Positions 43,367-52,243 of a DNA stretch of 64,000 nt are shown piece by piece. This stretch comes from Geobacillus stearothermophilus ATCC 12980 (GTDB taxonomy: Bacteria > Bacillota > Bacilli > Bacillales > Anoxybacillaceae). The stretch covers positions 2,499,501-2,563,500 of the forward strand of contig NZ_CP128494.1 of the NCBI RefSeq assembly GCF_030369615.1, written 5' to 3'. The notes beneath the pieces are model-generated. The model saw only the letters and a program-made list of their open reading frames with translations. It was not told the DNA's origin and searched no databases. How positions within the stretch are numbered: the stretch's first letter is position 1; each line of letters begins with the position of its first letter. A program made the translations under genes and the position numbers.

Positions 43367-44921
43367 TTTTCCGTGAAAATCCCCACCACTTGGTGAGTGC
43401 GGTATACGCTCCTGATCCGTGAGGGTATACTGAAAATGGCCAAAAAAGGCAATAGGAAAGCAGAGGTGCCCGATTTTAGGCATCTCGTATAACCTGTCTG
43501 CCTTTTGGCTAGACTAAATAAGTTGTGGTTGGCGGAACGGCTCTTTGCGGGAGATCATGCAAAAGATGATCACCAACATCCGCCGAGCAATGGCGATGAG
43601 GGCTTTTTTCTTCCCGCACCGGGCCGCCAACGACCAAAACTTTCGGGACAAGGGATGCGTCTTGGATCGAGCTGCTGACCATGCCGCCTCGCATAACGCC
43701 GATCGGAGATGGGGATTGCCTTTTGTCGTGCGCGTGCTCTTTCGCTTTCCGGCGCTTTCATGGTTGCCGGGGGACAATCCAGTCCATGAAGCCGCCCGTT
43801 CCGGCGTTTCAAAGACGCTCATGTCGGTTCCCATCTCGGCGATGATGACGGCGGCGGTTTGTTTTTTCACTCCGGGCATGGTCATCAGCAGGTTCACTTC
43901 CTCGCGATACGGCTCGAGCAGGCGGTCGATGTGTTGGTCGACTTCTTCGATGAGCCGCTCCAATTCCTCAACGTGTTTCCACAAGAGGCGAAGGAGACGG
44001 AGCTCGTGTTCGGTCAAGGTGCCGAGCAGCGAATCGTACACCGCTTGCTTTTTCTTTTTGAGCCTTCCGCGCAGGCATTCATCCAACTCGTCCTTGTCCA
44101 CGTATCCCTTCTCCAGCAGCCGGGCGAGGATGTCTTTTCCGGAAACGCCGAAGAGATCGGAGAGGACCGAGCCGAGTTTGACATTGGAAGACTCGAGCAC
44201 TTTTTGAATCCGGTTTTTCTCCGAAGTCAGCTGTCCGACCCACTTTTTGCGGAGGCGGGTAAAATCCCGCAATTCGCGAATATCCGCTGGGGGGACGAAA
44301 CTTTTTTCAACGAGTCCATGGCGGAGCAGCTTGGCGATCCACTCGGCGTCAGAGACATCGGTTTTTCTTCCCGGGACATTTTTGATCCGCTGCGGATTGG
44401 CCAGTGTCAAGTCGACATAGCCCTCGAGGAAGGCGAAGACCGGTTTCCAATACACGCCGGTGGATTCCATGGCGACATGGGTGACGCCATGTTCTTCGAG
44501 CCACTCAAGCAGGTCGCCAAGTCCCTTCGAGAACGTGGAGAAGGTTTGAATGTCCTTTTGAATGTGTCCATCTTCTTCCCATAGCGCGCAGGCGACGATG
44601 GTTTCGGCATGAACATCCAATCCTGCGCAGCGAGGATAGATGACATCCATGATGAAAATCCTCCTTTTCGATGATCGAGTGCGCAAACAGTGAATCCACG
44701 GGAGACATGCGGCAGTTTTCCGTTCGTCGTCACCTTTCCTCTATCACAGGAAAGGGCGGACAATGGGTGGTGCACCCAGTGGATTCAAACACTTTTCCGT
44801 ACAGGGTCTAAGCCACCATTAAGCATAACGTCCTGTTAAACTGTTTGCGCCTATTCTTCATTATGGGAAGAAAAGGGGGATTTTCATCCCTGGGTGGAGG
44901 GCAAACCATTGCCCATGGATC
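43367..44921 (-). mobile_element. IS110-family element, copy E, between fliW and csrA
   Basis: A 1555-bp intact copy (147-bp 3' region, transposase, 271-bp 5' region). Both host junctions carry GGAAAA: the fliW side reads CGGAAAA next to the leader, and the element's 3' end reads CACGGAAAA next to csrA DNA. No other duplication is seen. Confidence 0.9.
43514..44650 (-). CDS. IS110-family DEDD transposase, copy E
   Basis: 378 residues, the same protein as copy D, with GLDVHAETIVACAL and WTGLSPGNHESAGKRKST both present. It is in the same direction as fliW and csrA, so flagellar read-through transcription will cross it. Start ATG 44650. Confidence 0.93.
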   Translation of the reverse strand: MDVIYPRCAGLDVHAETIVACALWEEDGHIQKDIQTFSTFSKGLGDLLEWLEEHGVTHVAMESTGVYWKPVFAFLEGYVDLTLANPQRIKNVPGRKTDVSDAEWIAKLLRHGLVEKSFVPPADIRELRDFTRLRKKWVGQLTSEKNRIQKVLESSNVKLGSVLSDLFGVSGKDILARLLEKGYVDKDELDECLRGRLKKKKQAVYDSLLGTLTEHELRLLRLLWKHVEELERLIEEVDQHIDRLLEPYREEVNLLMTMPGVKKQTAAVIIAEMGTDMSVFETPERAASWTGLSPGNHESAGKRKSTRTTKGNPHLRSALCEAAWSAARSKTHPLSRKFWSLAARCGKKKALIAIARRMLVIIFCMISRKEPFRQPQLI

Positions 44922-45343
44922 TTTTCCGGGAAAAGGCGATGTTTCGTTTTGTACGGGGTGTTCGATAAGATCACTTGCTTGCCGATTCGTTTTCGGGCGT
45001 TGATGACCACGGGCGCCTGCAAGTTCGCCGTCGTGTTGTCGAACGGGTCAGCGACCGTCAAGATGACGTACACCGCGACGTCGCGTTCGGTTTCGATGTC
45101 AAGCTGTTCGACCATCGCTTCATCCAGTTCAAATTCGTACGCCGGAAAGTACGAAAACGGCTCGATCAACACAAACCCAAGCGCGGGCGTCTCGACGGAC
45201 TGCAAGATGACAAACGGCGTGTCGGCAAGCGGCAAAAGGATGAACCGCTTCTCGTCCGCAAATCCGGGCAGGCCGTGGGGGAAGCGGATGATGTCTTCGT
45301 CCTTCACCGCCACCGTTCCGTGGTATTTCGTGTCGATGTTCAA
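44861..45343 (-). CDS. fliW: Flagellar assembly factor FliW with IS-derived C-terminus
   Basis: A 160-residue frame from a TTG at 45343 (site AAGGAGG, 10 nt). Residues 1-139 are FliW (NIDTKYHGTVAVKDEDIIRF, PHGLPGFADEKRFILLPL, FVLIEPFSYFPAYEFELD, GKQVILSNTPYKTKHRLF); the last 21 residues are read from IS110 copy E. FliW binds CsrA and free flagellin, releasing hag mRNA from repression. Only a few native C-terminal residues seem replaced, so activity may be kept or reduced. The same frame is open upstream into yviE because of a frameshift there. Confidence 0.88.
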   Translation of the reverse strand: MNIDTKYHGTVAVKDEDIIRFPHGLPGFADEKRFILLPLADTPFVILQSVETPALGFVLIEPFSYFPAYEFELDEAMVEQLDIETERDVAVYVILTVADPFDNTTANLQAPVVINARKRIGKQVILSNTPYKTKHRLFPEKIHGQWFALHPGMKIPLFFP

Positions 45344-45365
45344 TGCTTGCTCCTCCTTATGTTCC

Positions 45366-45919
45366 TCAAATGACGACGTCAATGTGAAGCGACGGACGCT
45401 GGGCGAGGCGGATCGCCACCTCGCCCGGCATGTAGCGAATGACCGGTGGATGCGTGCGGGCGCGGATGACCGGTTTGCGTGCCTCAAAGCGAATATCCAC
45501 ATCCGCCGGAGTATAGGATATGTGAACGCTGAACGGGGACGGCACCCAGCCGATGTTGAATTCGTACATCGGAGTTTCGCTGTTTTCTTTCGCCTGCTCG
45601 GCGATCGGGTTGCCGCCGTCCTCAATGCGCATGAGCTCGTCGCCTTGGCGAGAGACGCGGGCCAGCCCGTCAAGCCAATCGTTGTATCCTTGTTCAGCAA
45701 ACTTTCGATGCGGCGGAAGATATGTTCTAAGTTCATGTCTTCCCACGCTTTTGTCTGATCGATCGTTAGCTTGGACGGCGTCGTACGGATCGTGAGTCGG
45801 GCCGGAGATTGCTCGATTTCCAACTCGGCAGGCGGCTGTTGGATTTCTAGTTTCGCCGGAACGGTTTCGATGGCGATTTTCGCCATCGTTGACTGCAAGC
45901 GGATCTGCGGCAGCTGCAT
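45366..45919 (-). pseudogene. yviE: yviE (DUF6470 family), single-base frameshift
   Basis: The N-terminal part (MQLPQIRLQSTMAKIAIETV, PAKLEIQQPPAELEIEQSPA) and C-terminal part (FAEQGYNDWLDGLARVSRQG, YEFNIGWVPSPFSVHISYTP, ending LHIDVVI) are in different frames. They would join as RRIE-KFAEQ if the GAAAG at about 45708 had one more A. The intact product would be about 184 residues. yviE lies between flgL and fliW in B. subtilis as well; its function is unknown. Either a real lesion or a base-call error. Confidence 0.85.
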
Positions 45920-45940
45920 CGTCATCTCCCCCTTATCCGC

Positions 45941-46840
45941 TTAGCGCAAAAAATCGAGCAGCGTCGGCTGAATGATGCGGGCGCCGACGCCAAGGGCGGC
46001 GCGGTGCACACTTTCCTGTGTTTTCAAATCGGTAATGACCCGTTCGATATCGGCGTCTTCATTGTCCGACAAAATTTGTTGGGCGATCACTTCCTGTTCA
46101 TCGACACGCGCTTCCATCAGCTCAAGGCGGTTGCTTCGCGCGCCAAGCTCGGCACGCTCGGCCAAGACGTTGTCGATGTGCTTGTCAATATAGGATAAAT
46201 AACCGTTCAGCTCTTGGCCGCTCTTGCCAGCTTCCAAGTCATTCACAAGCGCTTCTAAATCGCTGAACAGCCCTTGTCCTGGAGTCGCGCTGTACGTAAA
46301 GACGCGCGTCGGATTGACGTTGACCGGGAGCTGGATGCCTTTTAACAGCTCGATTTTCACTTGTTCTGTGTTCGTCGACACTTTGTTCACTGGGTCGTCC
46401 AAGTTGACCGGCGGTCGAAGGGTATCCGTGCCATTGAAAATGTATTTGCCCGCAATTTGTGTGTTGGCAATGGACACTAAATGGTTTTTTAGCTCATCGA
46501 TCTCTTTCGCGATATGCTCACGCTGCGATTGCTCATACGTATCGTTGCTTGCCTGGACGACGAGCTCGCGAATGCGCTGGAGCACTTGCGTCGCTTCGTT
46601 AAGCGCCGAGTCGGACGCATCGATCCAGTTATGGGCTTCGGAGAAATTGCGTTTAAACTGTTCCACCTCAGTTAAGTTCGTCCGGTACGCCATCCCTTTG
46701 ATGGCCACGACCGGGTCGTCAGACGGGCGGGCAATTTTTTTGCCGGTGGACAGCTGGTCTTGAATTTTGCCGAGCCGTTCATAGCTTTGGCTCAAGTTAC
46801 GCAGCATATTTTGCGTCAACATCGATTGCGTGACGCGCAT
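45941..46840 (-). CDS. flgL: Flagellar hook-associated protein 3 (FlgL)
   Basis: 299 residues, flagellin-like at both ends: MRVTQSMLTQNMLRNLSQSY, KIARPSDDPVVAIKGMAYRT at the N-terminus and SNRLELMEARVDEQEVIAQQ, VITDLKTQESVHRAALGVGA at the C-terminus. It joins the hook (through FlgK) to the filament. Second of two adjacent ATG codons used. It starts 10 bp after flgK. Confidence 0.95.
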   Translation of the reverse strand: MRVTQSMLTQNMLRNLSQSYERLGKIQDQLSTGKKIARPSDDPVVAIKGMAYRTNLTEVEQFKRNFSEAHNWIDASDSALNEATQVLQRIRELVVQASNDTYEQSQREHIAKEIDELKNHLVSIANTQIAGKYIFNGTDTLRPPVNLDDPVNKVSTNTEQVKIELLKGIQLPVNVNPTRVFTYSATPGQGLFSDLEALVNDLEAGKSGQELNGYLSYIDKHIDNVLAERAELGARSNRLELMEARVDEQEVIAQQILSDNEDADIERVITDLKTQESVHRAALGVGARIIQPTLLDFLR

Positions 46841-46850
46841 CATCGCTCAC

Positions 46851-48392
46851 CTACCTTCCGACAATTCCCATGCCGTTAATGATTTTATCGAGCATTTCAT
46901 CAATCGTTGTAATCGTGCGCGCCGCCGCGTTGTAGGCGTGCTGAAACCGAATCATGTTCGTCATTTCTTCATCGAGCGACACCCCGCTGACGGACTGCTG
47001 CCTTTCCTCCACCGACTGGCGGAGCACTTCGGAGTTGTTGACGAGGCGGTTCGCCTGTTGGGTGTCGACCGCCAGCTGGCCGATCATGCTTTCGTAATAC
47101 GCCTGCAGCGTGCCCGCTGTGATCGGATACGAGACCGACGGCGCCGGATTTTGCAGGTTGGCAAAATTGCTGTTTTTGACATTGGCGAGACGAATGGCGT
47201 TTAAGCCGTTCCCCGGTTCGTTCGGCGCTGATGAAGCGGCGATATTGTTTAAATCATCAATATTGGATGACAATTGGATCGCTTTCGCTGCCCCGTCCAC
47301 TTGCGTCAAATCGCTGAAAAACAGCCCTCCCGGGTTGCTCGGGCTGAGCGTATACCCTGTTTGGTGCACTTCGTTAAACCGTTTGGCGAACGAATACGCG
47401 AGCGTATCGAGCTTTTTCAACATATCGGGATAAATGCCTTTGACACCGCTTCCGTCATCATATCCGTAGGCCTCGATCAACCCTTTCAACTTGCCGGAGG
47501 CGACAAACGGGATGGAAGAGCCTCCAAGCGAAAGTCCGGTAAGCGGACCGGTCGGCATCTCCGGGGAGGAGCTGGCGCTCGGCGATACGGACAGCGTCTG
47601 GTATCCTTGGTTGCCATTGACCAGCAGCTGACGCTGGCCGTTGCCATCAAAAATATATACATCATAAGACCCCTCCGCTATTTTCAGCGCATTGCCGCCG
47701 CTTGGCTTCGGCTCGACTTCGATTTTGACGAGCGCAGACAGTTCATCGAGCAGTCGGTCGCGCTCATCGTACAAATCGTTCGGCAAGTAGCCGTGCGGTT
47801 CGACTTCGGCGATTTGTTGGTTGATTTTATACAGCTGTTCCGCGATCGAGTTGATCGATTTGACGGTCACTTGAATTTCATTGGCGAGATCGTTTTGAAT
47901 AGAGGTTAACGAATCGGCCAAATAATGAAACGTCTCGACCACCGCCAGTCCGCTCTGGCGCACGACCGAGCGGGCCCCTGTATTTTCTGGGTTTGCACTT
48001 AAATCCTGGAGCGCCTGCCAAAATTGATCCATGGTTTTGGATAAACCGCTGTCGGACGGTTCGTTCATAATGTCCTCCATTTTTTTTAACGCATCGGCTT
48101 GGGCTTGCCAATAGCCCAGTTTGTTGTTCTCGCCGCGGTATTGCCAGTCAAAAAAGCGGTCGCGCACCCGCTCAATCGACCCCGCCTCGACCCCCGTCCC
48201 CATCTGTCCCGGAATTTGCGGGCGGTTGAGGGACGCCGGCGGGTACGGCTCGCTTTGGACAAAATTGACACGCTGACGGGAATAACCGGGCGTGTTGGCG
48301 TTAGCAATGTTATGGCCGGTCGTGTACAGCGCCATTTGCTGCACGGCCATGCCGCGCTTGGCGACTTCCAGCCCGTGAAATGTTGATCCCAT
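46851..48392 (-). CDS. flgK: Flagellar hook-associated protein 1 (FlgK)
   Basis: 513 residues. The N-terminal rod/hook signature (GSTFHGLEVAKRGMAVQQMA, YTTGHNIANANTPGYSRQRV) and C-terminal helix (SGVSLDEEMTNMIRFQHAYN, AAARTITTIDEMLDKIINGM) are diagnostic. ATG 48392 follows AAGGAGGGG; an in-frame ATG 18 nt upstream is discarded. Part of flgM-flgN-flgK-flgL. Confidence 0.96.
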   Translation of the reverse strand: MGSTFHGLEVAKRGMAVQQMALYTTGHNIANANTPGYSRQRVNFVQSEPYPPASLNRPQIPGQMGTGVEAGSIERVRDRFFDWQYRGENNKLGYWQAQADALKKMEDIMNEPSDSGLSKTMDQFWQALQDLSANPENTGARSVVRQSGLAVVETFHYLADSLTSIQNDLANEIQVTVKSINSIAEQLYKINQQIAEVEPHGYLPNDLYDERDRLLDELSALVKIEVEPKPSGGNALKIAEGSYDVYIFDGNGQRQLLVNGNQGYQTLSVSPSASSSPEMPTGPLTGLSLGGSSIPFVASGKLKGLIEAYGYDDGSGVKGIYPDMLKKLDTLAYSFAKRFNEVHQTGYTLSPSNPGGLFFSDLTQVDGAAKAIQLSSNIDDLNNIAASSAPNEPGNGLNAIRLANVKNSNFANLQNPAPSVSYPITAGTLQAYYESMIGQLAVDTQQANRLVNNSEVLRQSVEERQQSVSGVSLDEEMTNMIRFQHAYNAAARTITTIDEMLDKIINGMGIVGR

Positions 48393-48513
48393 CGTGCCCC
48401 TCCTTTTCATCTTCTAATGATTGTCCGCTGTTTTCTGCCTAGCGGCTCTGTTTCGTTTTGACGGCTGTTGGATGGATCGATCTCTCCTTATTTTCCGTCG
48501 GTGACTTGTGCTG

Positions 48514-49047
48514 CTATGCTTTGGAATCAAAGAGTGAACGGCTTCGTCCATGTCCATATTGTCTCGTTGATTGGTTTGGCGCGGTATAGTTCACGTTGGG
48601 CGGCTGCGGCATCAATTGGTCCAACATCAGCGTCACCCATTGCAGCGACTGGCGGATGAGCTGCCCATTCAGCTCGTTGACTGCCTGGAGTTCGTTGATC
48701 ACGTCGAGCAACTCGCTAGCCAACTGTTCGGCTTTTTGCCGCTCCTCCTCGTCCATTTTCGGCAAGCAATCGGCCAATGTCAGCGGATGCCCGCCATCGG
48801 ACCATGCGGCGACGAGTTGTGCCCGCTCGCGCTCGAGCTGCTGGATGGCGGCGATAGCAGTTTGTTCTTTTTGGATCAGCTGCATTAATCCGTCCATATC
48901 GCCTCGTTTTAATACGTCCGTTTTTTGATAGGCCAATTGAAGCAAATGCCGGTGCAGCGTCAAGTGCCGGTCAAGGAGCGCCATCAGCTGCAGCGCTGGC
49001 GCACGCTGTTCATCATCGGTTCGGCGATTTTCTACCCTTGTGTTCAT
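48514..49047 (-). CDS. flgN: FlgN-type export chaperone
   Basis: A 177-residue, mostly helical protein (LMALLDRHLTLHRHLLQLAY, LMQLIQKEQTAIAAIQQLER, ELQAVNELNGQLIRQSLQWV). FlgN carries FlgK and FlgL to the export gate. Overlaps flgM by 4 nt (ATGA) and precedes flgK by about 120 bp, matching the conserved order. The C-terminal 30 residues are low-complexity and basic. Confidence 0.9.
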   Translation of the reverse strand: MNTRVENRRTDDEQRAPALQLMALLDRHLTLHRHLLQLAYQKTDVLKRGDMDGLMQLIQKEQTAIAAIQQLERERAQLVAAWSDGGHPLTLADCLPKMDEEERQKAEQLASELLDVINELQAVNELNGQLIRQSLQWVTLMLDQLMPQPPNVNYTAPNQSTRQYGHGRSRSLFDSKA

Positions 49048-49313
49048 TGGCCATCGCCCTTATAGAACTTGTATAGTTTCTCCGCAATGGCGCGGGCATC
49101 GATCTCATACGTTCTGTTGTCGATTTGTTCCTTCAACCGGCGCACTTTCTCTTCCCGCTCGGCGGCCCAAGTGGAGCGTTGCTGCAGCTCTTTTGCCGCC
49201 TCGGAAATTTCGACGCGATCCCGCCGCCCGGTTTGCCCTGTTTTTCCTTGTGGGGCGCCCGAGTACTGACGGTAGGGATGAACGCCAATCGAAAACCGGT
49301 TATCGATTCTCAC
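49044..49313 (-). CDS. flgM: Anti-sigma-D factor FlgM
   Basis: An 89-residue FlgM from a GTG start (GGAGG site). The C-terminal SigD-binding part is typical: RRDRVEISEAAKELQQ, EREEKVRRLKEQIDNRTYEI, DARAIAEKLYKFYKG. It holds SigD inactive until the hook-basal body is complete. Translationally coupled to flgN. Confidence 0.93.
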   Translation of the reverse strand: MRIDNRFSIGVHPYRQYSGAPQGKTGQTGRRDRVEISEAAKELQQRSTWAAEREEKVRRLKEQIDNRTYEIDARAIAEKLYKFYKGDGQ

Positions 49314-49381
49314 TGCGATTCCTCCTATCCGTTCCTCACGTTGTTGTCTTACTACTATTATCGGTCAATCCATTCATTTGT

Positions 49382-49789
49382 TTAGCGGCCATTTCGCTCT
49401 TTGTCGGTGTAATACGTGCGAAACACCTGTTTTTTCTTCTGTTCTTCTTTTTTCACCATTTCCAGCTGCCCTTGCAAATCTTTTGAACAGTCAGCGCACA
49501 TTCTGCCTTCGCGGATCAGCTTGCCGCAACGGTCGCACGGATATCCTAAATTCGGCAGCTGCGCCAACGTTAAGCGGCCGCTTTTGATGAATTTGACCAG
49601 CAGCGTCTCAGGCACCCCTGTCGCATCGACAATTTGCTCCATCGTCGCCAACCGGTTTTCCCGGCGCCGCAAAAATTGGACCACGGTTTGAAATTGCCGT
49701 TCTTCTTCTTCATGACAAGACGGGCAAATATCGCGAAACGGCGAGCGGACAAACAGACGGCCGCAAACCGGGCAATTTTCTAAGTTCAT
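49382..49789 (-). CDS. yvyF: YvyF-family flagellar operon zinc protein
   Basis: 135 residues with two Cys4 zinc sites: CPVCGRL...CPSCHEEE at the N-terminus and CDRCGKLIREGRMCADC near residue 90, around a helical segment. The family is linked to flagellar operons (flgM neighbour) in Bacilli but has no proven role. Second of two ATG codons used after GGGGAG. Confidence 0.9.
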   Translation of the reverse strand: MNLENCPVCGRLFVRSPFRDICPSCHEEEERQFQTVVQFLRRRENRLATMEQIVDATGVPETLLVKFIKSGRLTLAQLPNLGYPCDRCGKLIREGRMCADCSKDLQGQLEMVKKEEQKKKQVFRTYYTDKERNGR

Positions 49790-49813
49790 CATTCTCCCCT
49801 CCCAATGTGCCCA

Positions 49814-50254
49814 TTACGTATACAAATTGACGATCAACCCTTGAATTTCCCCCAACGTCTGCAGCAAATCAATCCTCGGCCGTTCTTGCTCGAGCACCGC
49901 GTTTGTGACGTCCAGCAGCTTTTGGTCGATCGTTTTGACGATATGATAGACGCGGGAACGGCCGCTCCAATGGAACCCATACTGCTCCGTCAGTTTCAAG
50001 CCATGGTTCACCGCTTCATCGAGCAATTGTCTGACGAGCTGTTTATACCGCCGCAAATCGTCAACCGTCCGCAACTTGGCCAGTTTTTTTCCTTGCTGTT
50101 CGATTTCATCCGCCAGCTGCCTCAGCCGCTCGTTTCGCAGCTTTTCCTGCTCCTTGGCGGTCAGCTCGGCAAATGACACGGATGGCGAAAAAGAAGCCGC
50201 CGCTTTTTTGCCGATTGGAACCGATGGGGTGTTGGCAATTTTATTGATCTCCAT
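49814..50254 (-). CDS. YaaR-family (DUF327) protein
   Basis: 146 residues, matching DUF327: SFAELTAKEQEKLRNERLRQ, LADEIEQQGKKLAKLRTVDD, LRRYKQLVRQLLDEAVNHGL and the aromatic HWSGRSRVYHIVKTIDQKLL. In B. subtilis yaaR is far away near the origin; here it sits in the flagellar operon, pointing to a flagellar link. ATG 50254 overlaps the preceding gene by 14 nt and has a TAGGAGCG site. Confidence 0.85.
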   Translation of the reverse strand: MEINKIANTPSVPIGKKAAASFSPSVSFAELTAKEQEKLRNERLRQLADEIEQQGKKLAKLRTVDDLRRYKQLVRQLLDEAVNHGLKLTEQYGFHWSGRSRVYHIVKTIDQKLLDVTNAVLEQERPRIDLLQTLGEIQGLIVNLYT

Positions 50255-50504
50255 CTTCTTCGCTCCTACCGCCTTGTTCATCAAGCTTCTGAATCCATTT
50301 TAAAACTTCCCCGATCACCGCGTAAAGCTGCGGCGGGACGCGCGGCACCGGATCGACCAGCTGTCTCAGCAACTCCCGGTCATGGGGCAGCGGAATGCCC
50401 GCCCGCCCCGCCTTGTCGGCCACCTCATCAGCGAGCTGCCGCGGCTGTCGGCCAAGATGTTGCTCATATGATTTGAAAGCAGGGGCGTAACGGTGTCTGT
50501 TCAT
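50241..50504 (-). CDS. FlhB C-terminal-domain homologue (YlqH-like)
   Basis: 87 residues corresponding to the cytoplasmic FlhB/EscU C-terminal domain: ADEVADKAGRAGIPLPHDRE, LLRQLVDPVPRVPPQLYAVI, GEVLKWIQKLDEQ. No TM helices and no NPTH self-cleavage site. Stand-alone FlhB-C proteins can substitute in export-specificity switching in other bacteria. It overlaps the FliK-like gene by 4 nt (ATGA), the same pairing as ylqG-ylqH in B. subtilis. Confidence 0.85.
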   Translation of the reverse strand: MNRHRYAPAFKSYEQHLGRQPRQLADEVADKAGRAGIPLPHDRELLRQLVDPVPRVPPQLYAVIGEVLKWIQKLDEQGGRSEEDGDQ

Positions 50505-52207
50505 ATCGTCCACTCCCACTGGCTCGTTTCGTTTTCCGTCTTCACTCTGTCTGTCGCCGCCCGCTCTTGGTCTTGGGTGTTCATCGGTTGGAAAGTGAGG
50601 CGTTGCACCCGATAACCGATCTGTTCCAAATGGTCTTTGACTGTCGCCGCACATGACTGCAACACCGCCGCCAACCGCTCGTGTTCTGTTTCCACCGTCA
50701 CGGACAGCTGCCGTTCGACCGACTGCAAGGAAATGCCGACTTTGCCTTGATTCGTGTCCAACAAAAAGTAGAGGCGGCAGTTTTGCCAGTCAAGCTGTCC
50801 GTCACCGCTGCGAGCGTTGACGTGCACATGTACGGTCGCCATCTCACCATGAAGCGAGAGTGGCCACTGGTACAACATAGTTTGGGTGTGGCTGTCAACA
50901 GTAAATTTGTTGAGCAACTGTTGGCCGGTAAGATTCATGAGCAGCCGTTCCGCCTGCGCAGGAACCGTTCCTTCCTCAACCCATGACAGCAGCATCGCCT
51001 TCAAATTCTCGACCGGCTGTAATCGCTCTCCGCTCAAGAGCGCACGGGCGGTCTCTTGTTCATGGAAAAAGCCGAGGCGGCGCAGCGATTCAAAGACTCC
51101 TCTCGCCGATAATGCGCCATCGTTGGGCGCTTGGTCCACATGTTTCAGAAGGCGCGACAGCTGCTCGTGCGGCTTCGTGCCCTGCCACGCTTCCGATTCC
51201 ATGAAAAACCGCTGTACTTTTTGTTCAGATGGCTGAAAGCGGAGCGACTCCAACAACGCTTTCACTTCACGCGCCGTCTTGGCCGCTTCGTCCGTCTTTC
51301 CTTCAGCAAGGCCGCGTTTCGCTTCTGCCAATTTCGCCCCCGCCTCAAGCAACTTCGTTTCCGTTTTCATGTCAGTAAACAACAACCATTCCCCGTGCAA
51401 CAGCATGCGGTCGAGTGAATGAATGAGCGACTCAACAAGCGGCGCGGCTCGCTCTGTCGACTGTTGGGCAGCGGCATGCGCAAATTGTTCGAGCTGACGG
51501 ACCATATCACGCTGCCAAACACGAAAATCGTGCACGAGTTGCACCATTTTTTCCGTCACTACCGTCACGGCAAACGTCCGGGCCTCTGCCGTCGGAAGAA
51601 CCAGCTCCGATGCAACCGCATACGCGCGCGAACCTTCCAATCGCTCCGTTTGTTCACGAACAGGCGCCGCTTTTGCTTCATGGGTTTCTTCCGGTTCCGT
51701 TTTCGTCAACAACGGCGCCAACAGATCTCCGAGCGGCGGGCCATGGAGCGCTTCATGCGCTAGGCGCAAATGCGTCTCGGTCACCTCGAGCTGTTTCGCC
51801 GCCAAAGCAGCGACGGTTTCCTGTTTTTTCTTTATCGAGCCGCCTTCCGTCTCCCAAAAACGACGAACGGCTTCTTTTTCCTTTTCGGTCAGGCGAATGC
51901 CACGGGCCGACAGCCATGAATCGATTCCATCGTCCAACGAAGATGGCAGAAACCGCCCTATAGACGATAGTGGCACCGCTTGCGCCATCCAAGTTCCACC
52001 TTCTTGCTTCACAAGCCGCACCATAAACGAACGGTCGCTTGGGACGCCATCCACAAAGTGGACGCGTACATCCTGTTGGCCGATGGCGACCACGGCCTCT
52101 TGATCGTTGAACCTTTCTTTCATTACCGCCATCTGCACGCTCCCCGGCTGCAATGAAACAGCCGGTGCGGCGACCTCATTGGATAGTTGATCGTGACGAA
52201 TACGCAT
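50501..52207 (-). CDS. FliK-like (YlqG-type) hook-length control homologue
   Basis: 568 residues. Long helical N-terminal and middle parts with Ala/Glu/Lys-rich stretches, and a C-terminal beta domain resembling the FliK C-terminus (QTMLYQWPLSLHGEMATVHV, HVNARSGDGQLDWQNCRLYF, LLDTNQGKVGISLQSVERQL). Directly upstream of an FlhB-C homologue, as FliK would be with FlhB. First gene after the SigD-type promoter at 52244. Whether it measures hook length is unknown; the B. subtilis homologue YlqG has no clear phenotype. Confidence 0.72.
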   Translation of the reverse strand: MRIRHDQLSNEVAAPAVSLQPGSVQMAVMKERFNDQEAVVAIGQQDVRVHFVDGVPSDRSFMVRLVKQEGGTWMAQAVPLSSIGRFLPSSLDDGIDSWLSARGIRLTEKEKEAVRRFWETEGGSIKKKQETVAALAAKQLEVTETHLRLAHEALHGPPLGDLLAPLLTKTEPEETHEAKAAPVREQTERLEGSRAYAVASELVLPTAEARTFAVTVVTEKMVQLVHDFRVWQRDMVRQLEQFAHAAAQQSTERAAPLVESLIHSLDRMLLHGEWLLFTDMKTETKLLEAGAKLAEAKRGLAEGKTDEAAKTAREVKALLESLRFQPSEQKVQRFFMESEAWQGTKPHEQLSRLLKHVDQAPNDGALSARGVFESLRRLGFFHEQETARALLSGERLQPVENLKAMLLSWVEEGTVPAQAERLLMNLTGQQLLNKFTVDSHTQTMLYQWPLSLHGEMATVHVHVNARSGDGQLDWQNCRLYFLLDTNQGKVGISLQSVERQLSVTVETEHERLAAVLQSCAATVKDHLEQIGYRVQRLTFQPMNTQDQERAATDRVKTENETSQWEWTI

Positions 52208-52243
52208 CATTATTCTTCCTCGCTCTTTGTTCTCCTACTTTTT

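Noticed and set aside
43545-44584. Plus-strand frames of 220 and 241 codons repeated opposite each IS110 transposase
   Set aside because: They recur only because the IS recurs; compositionally they mirror the transposase and have no independent support.
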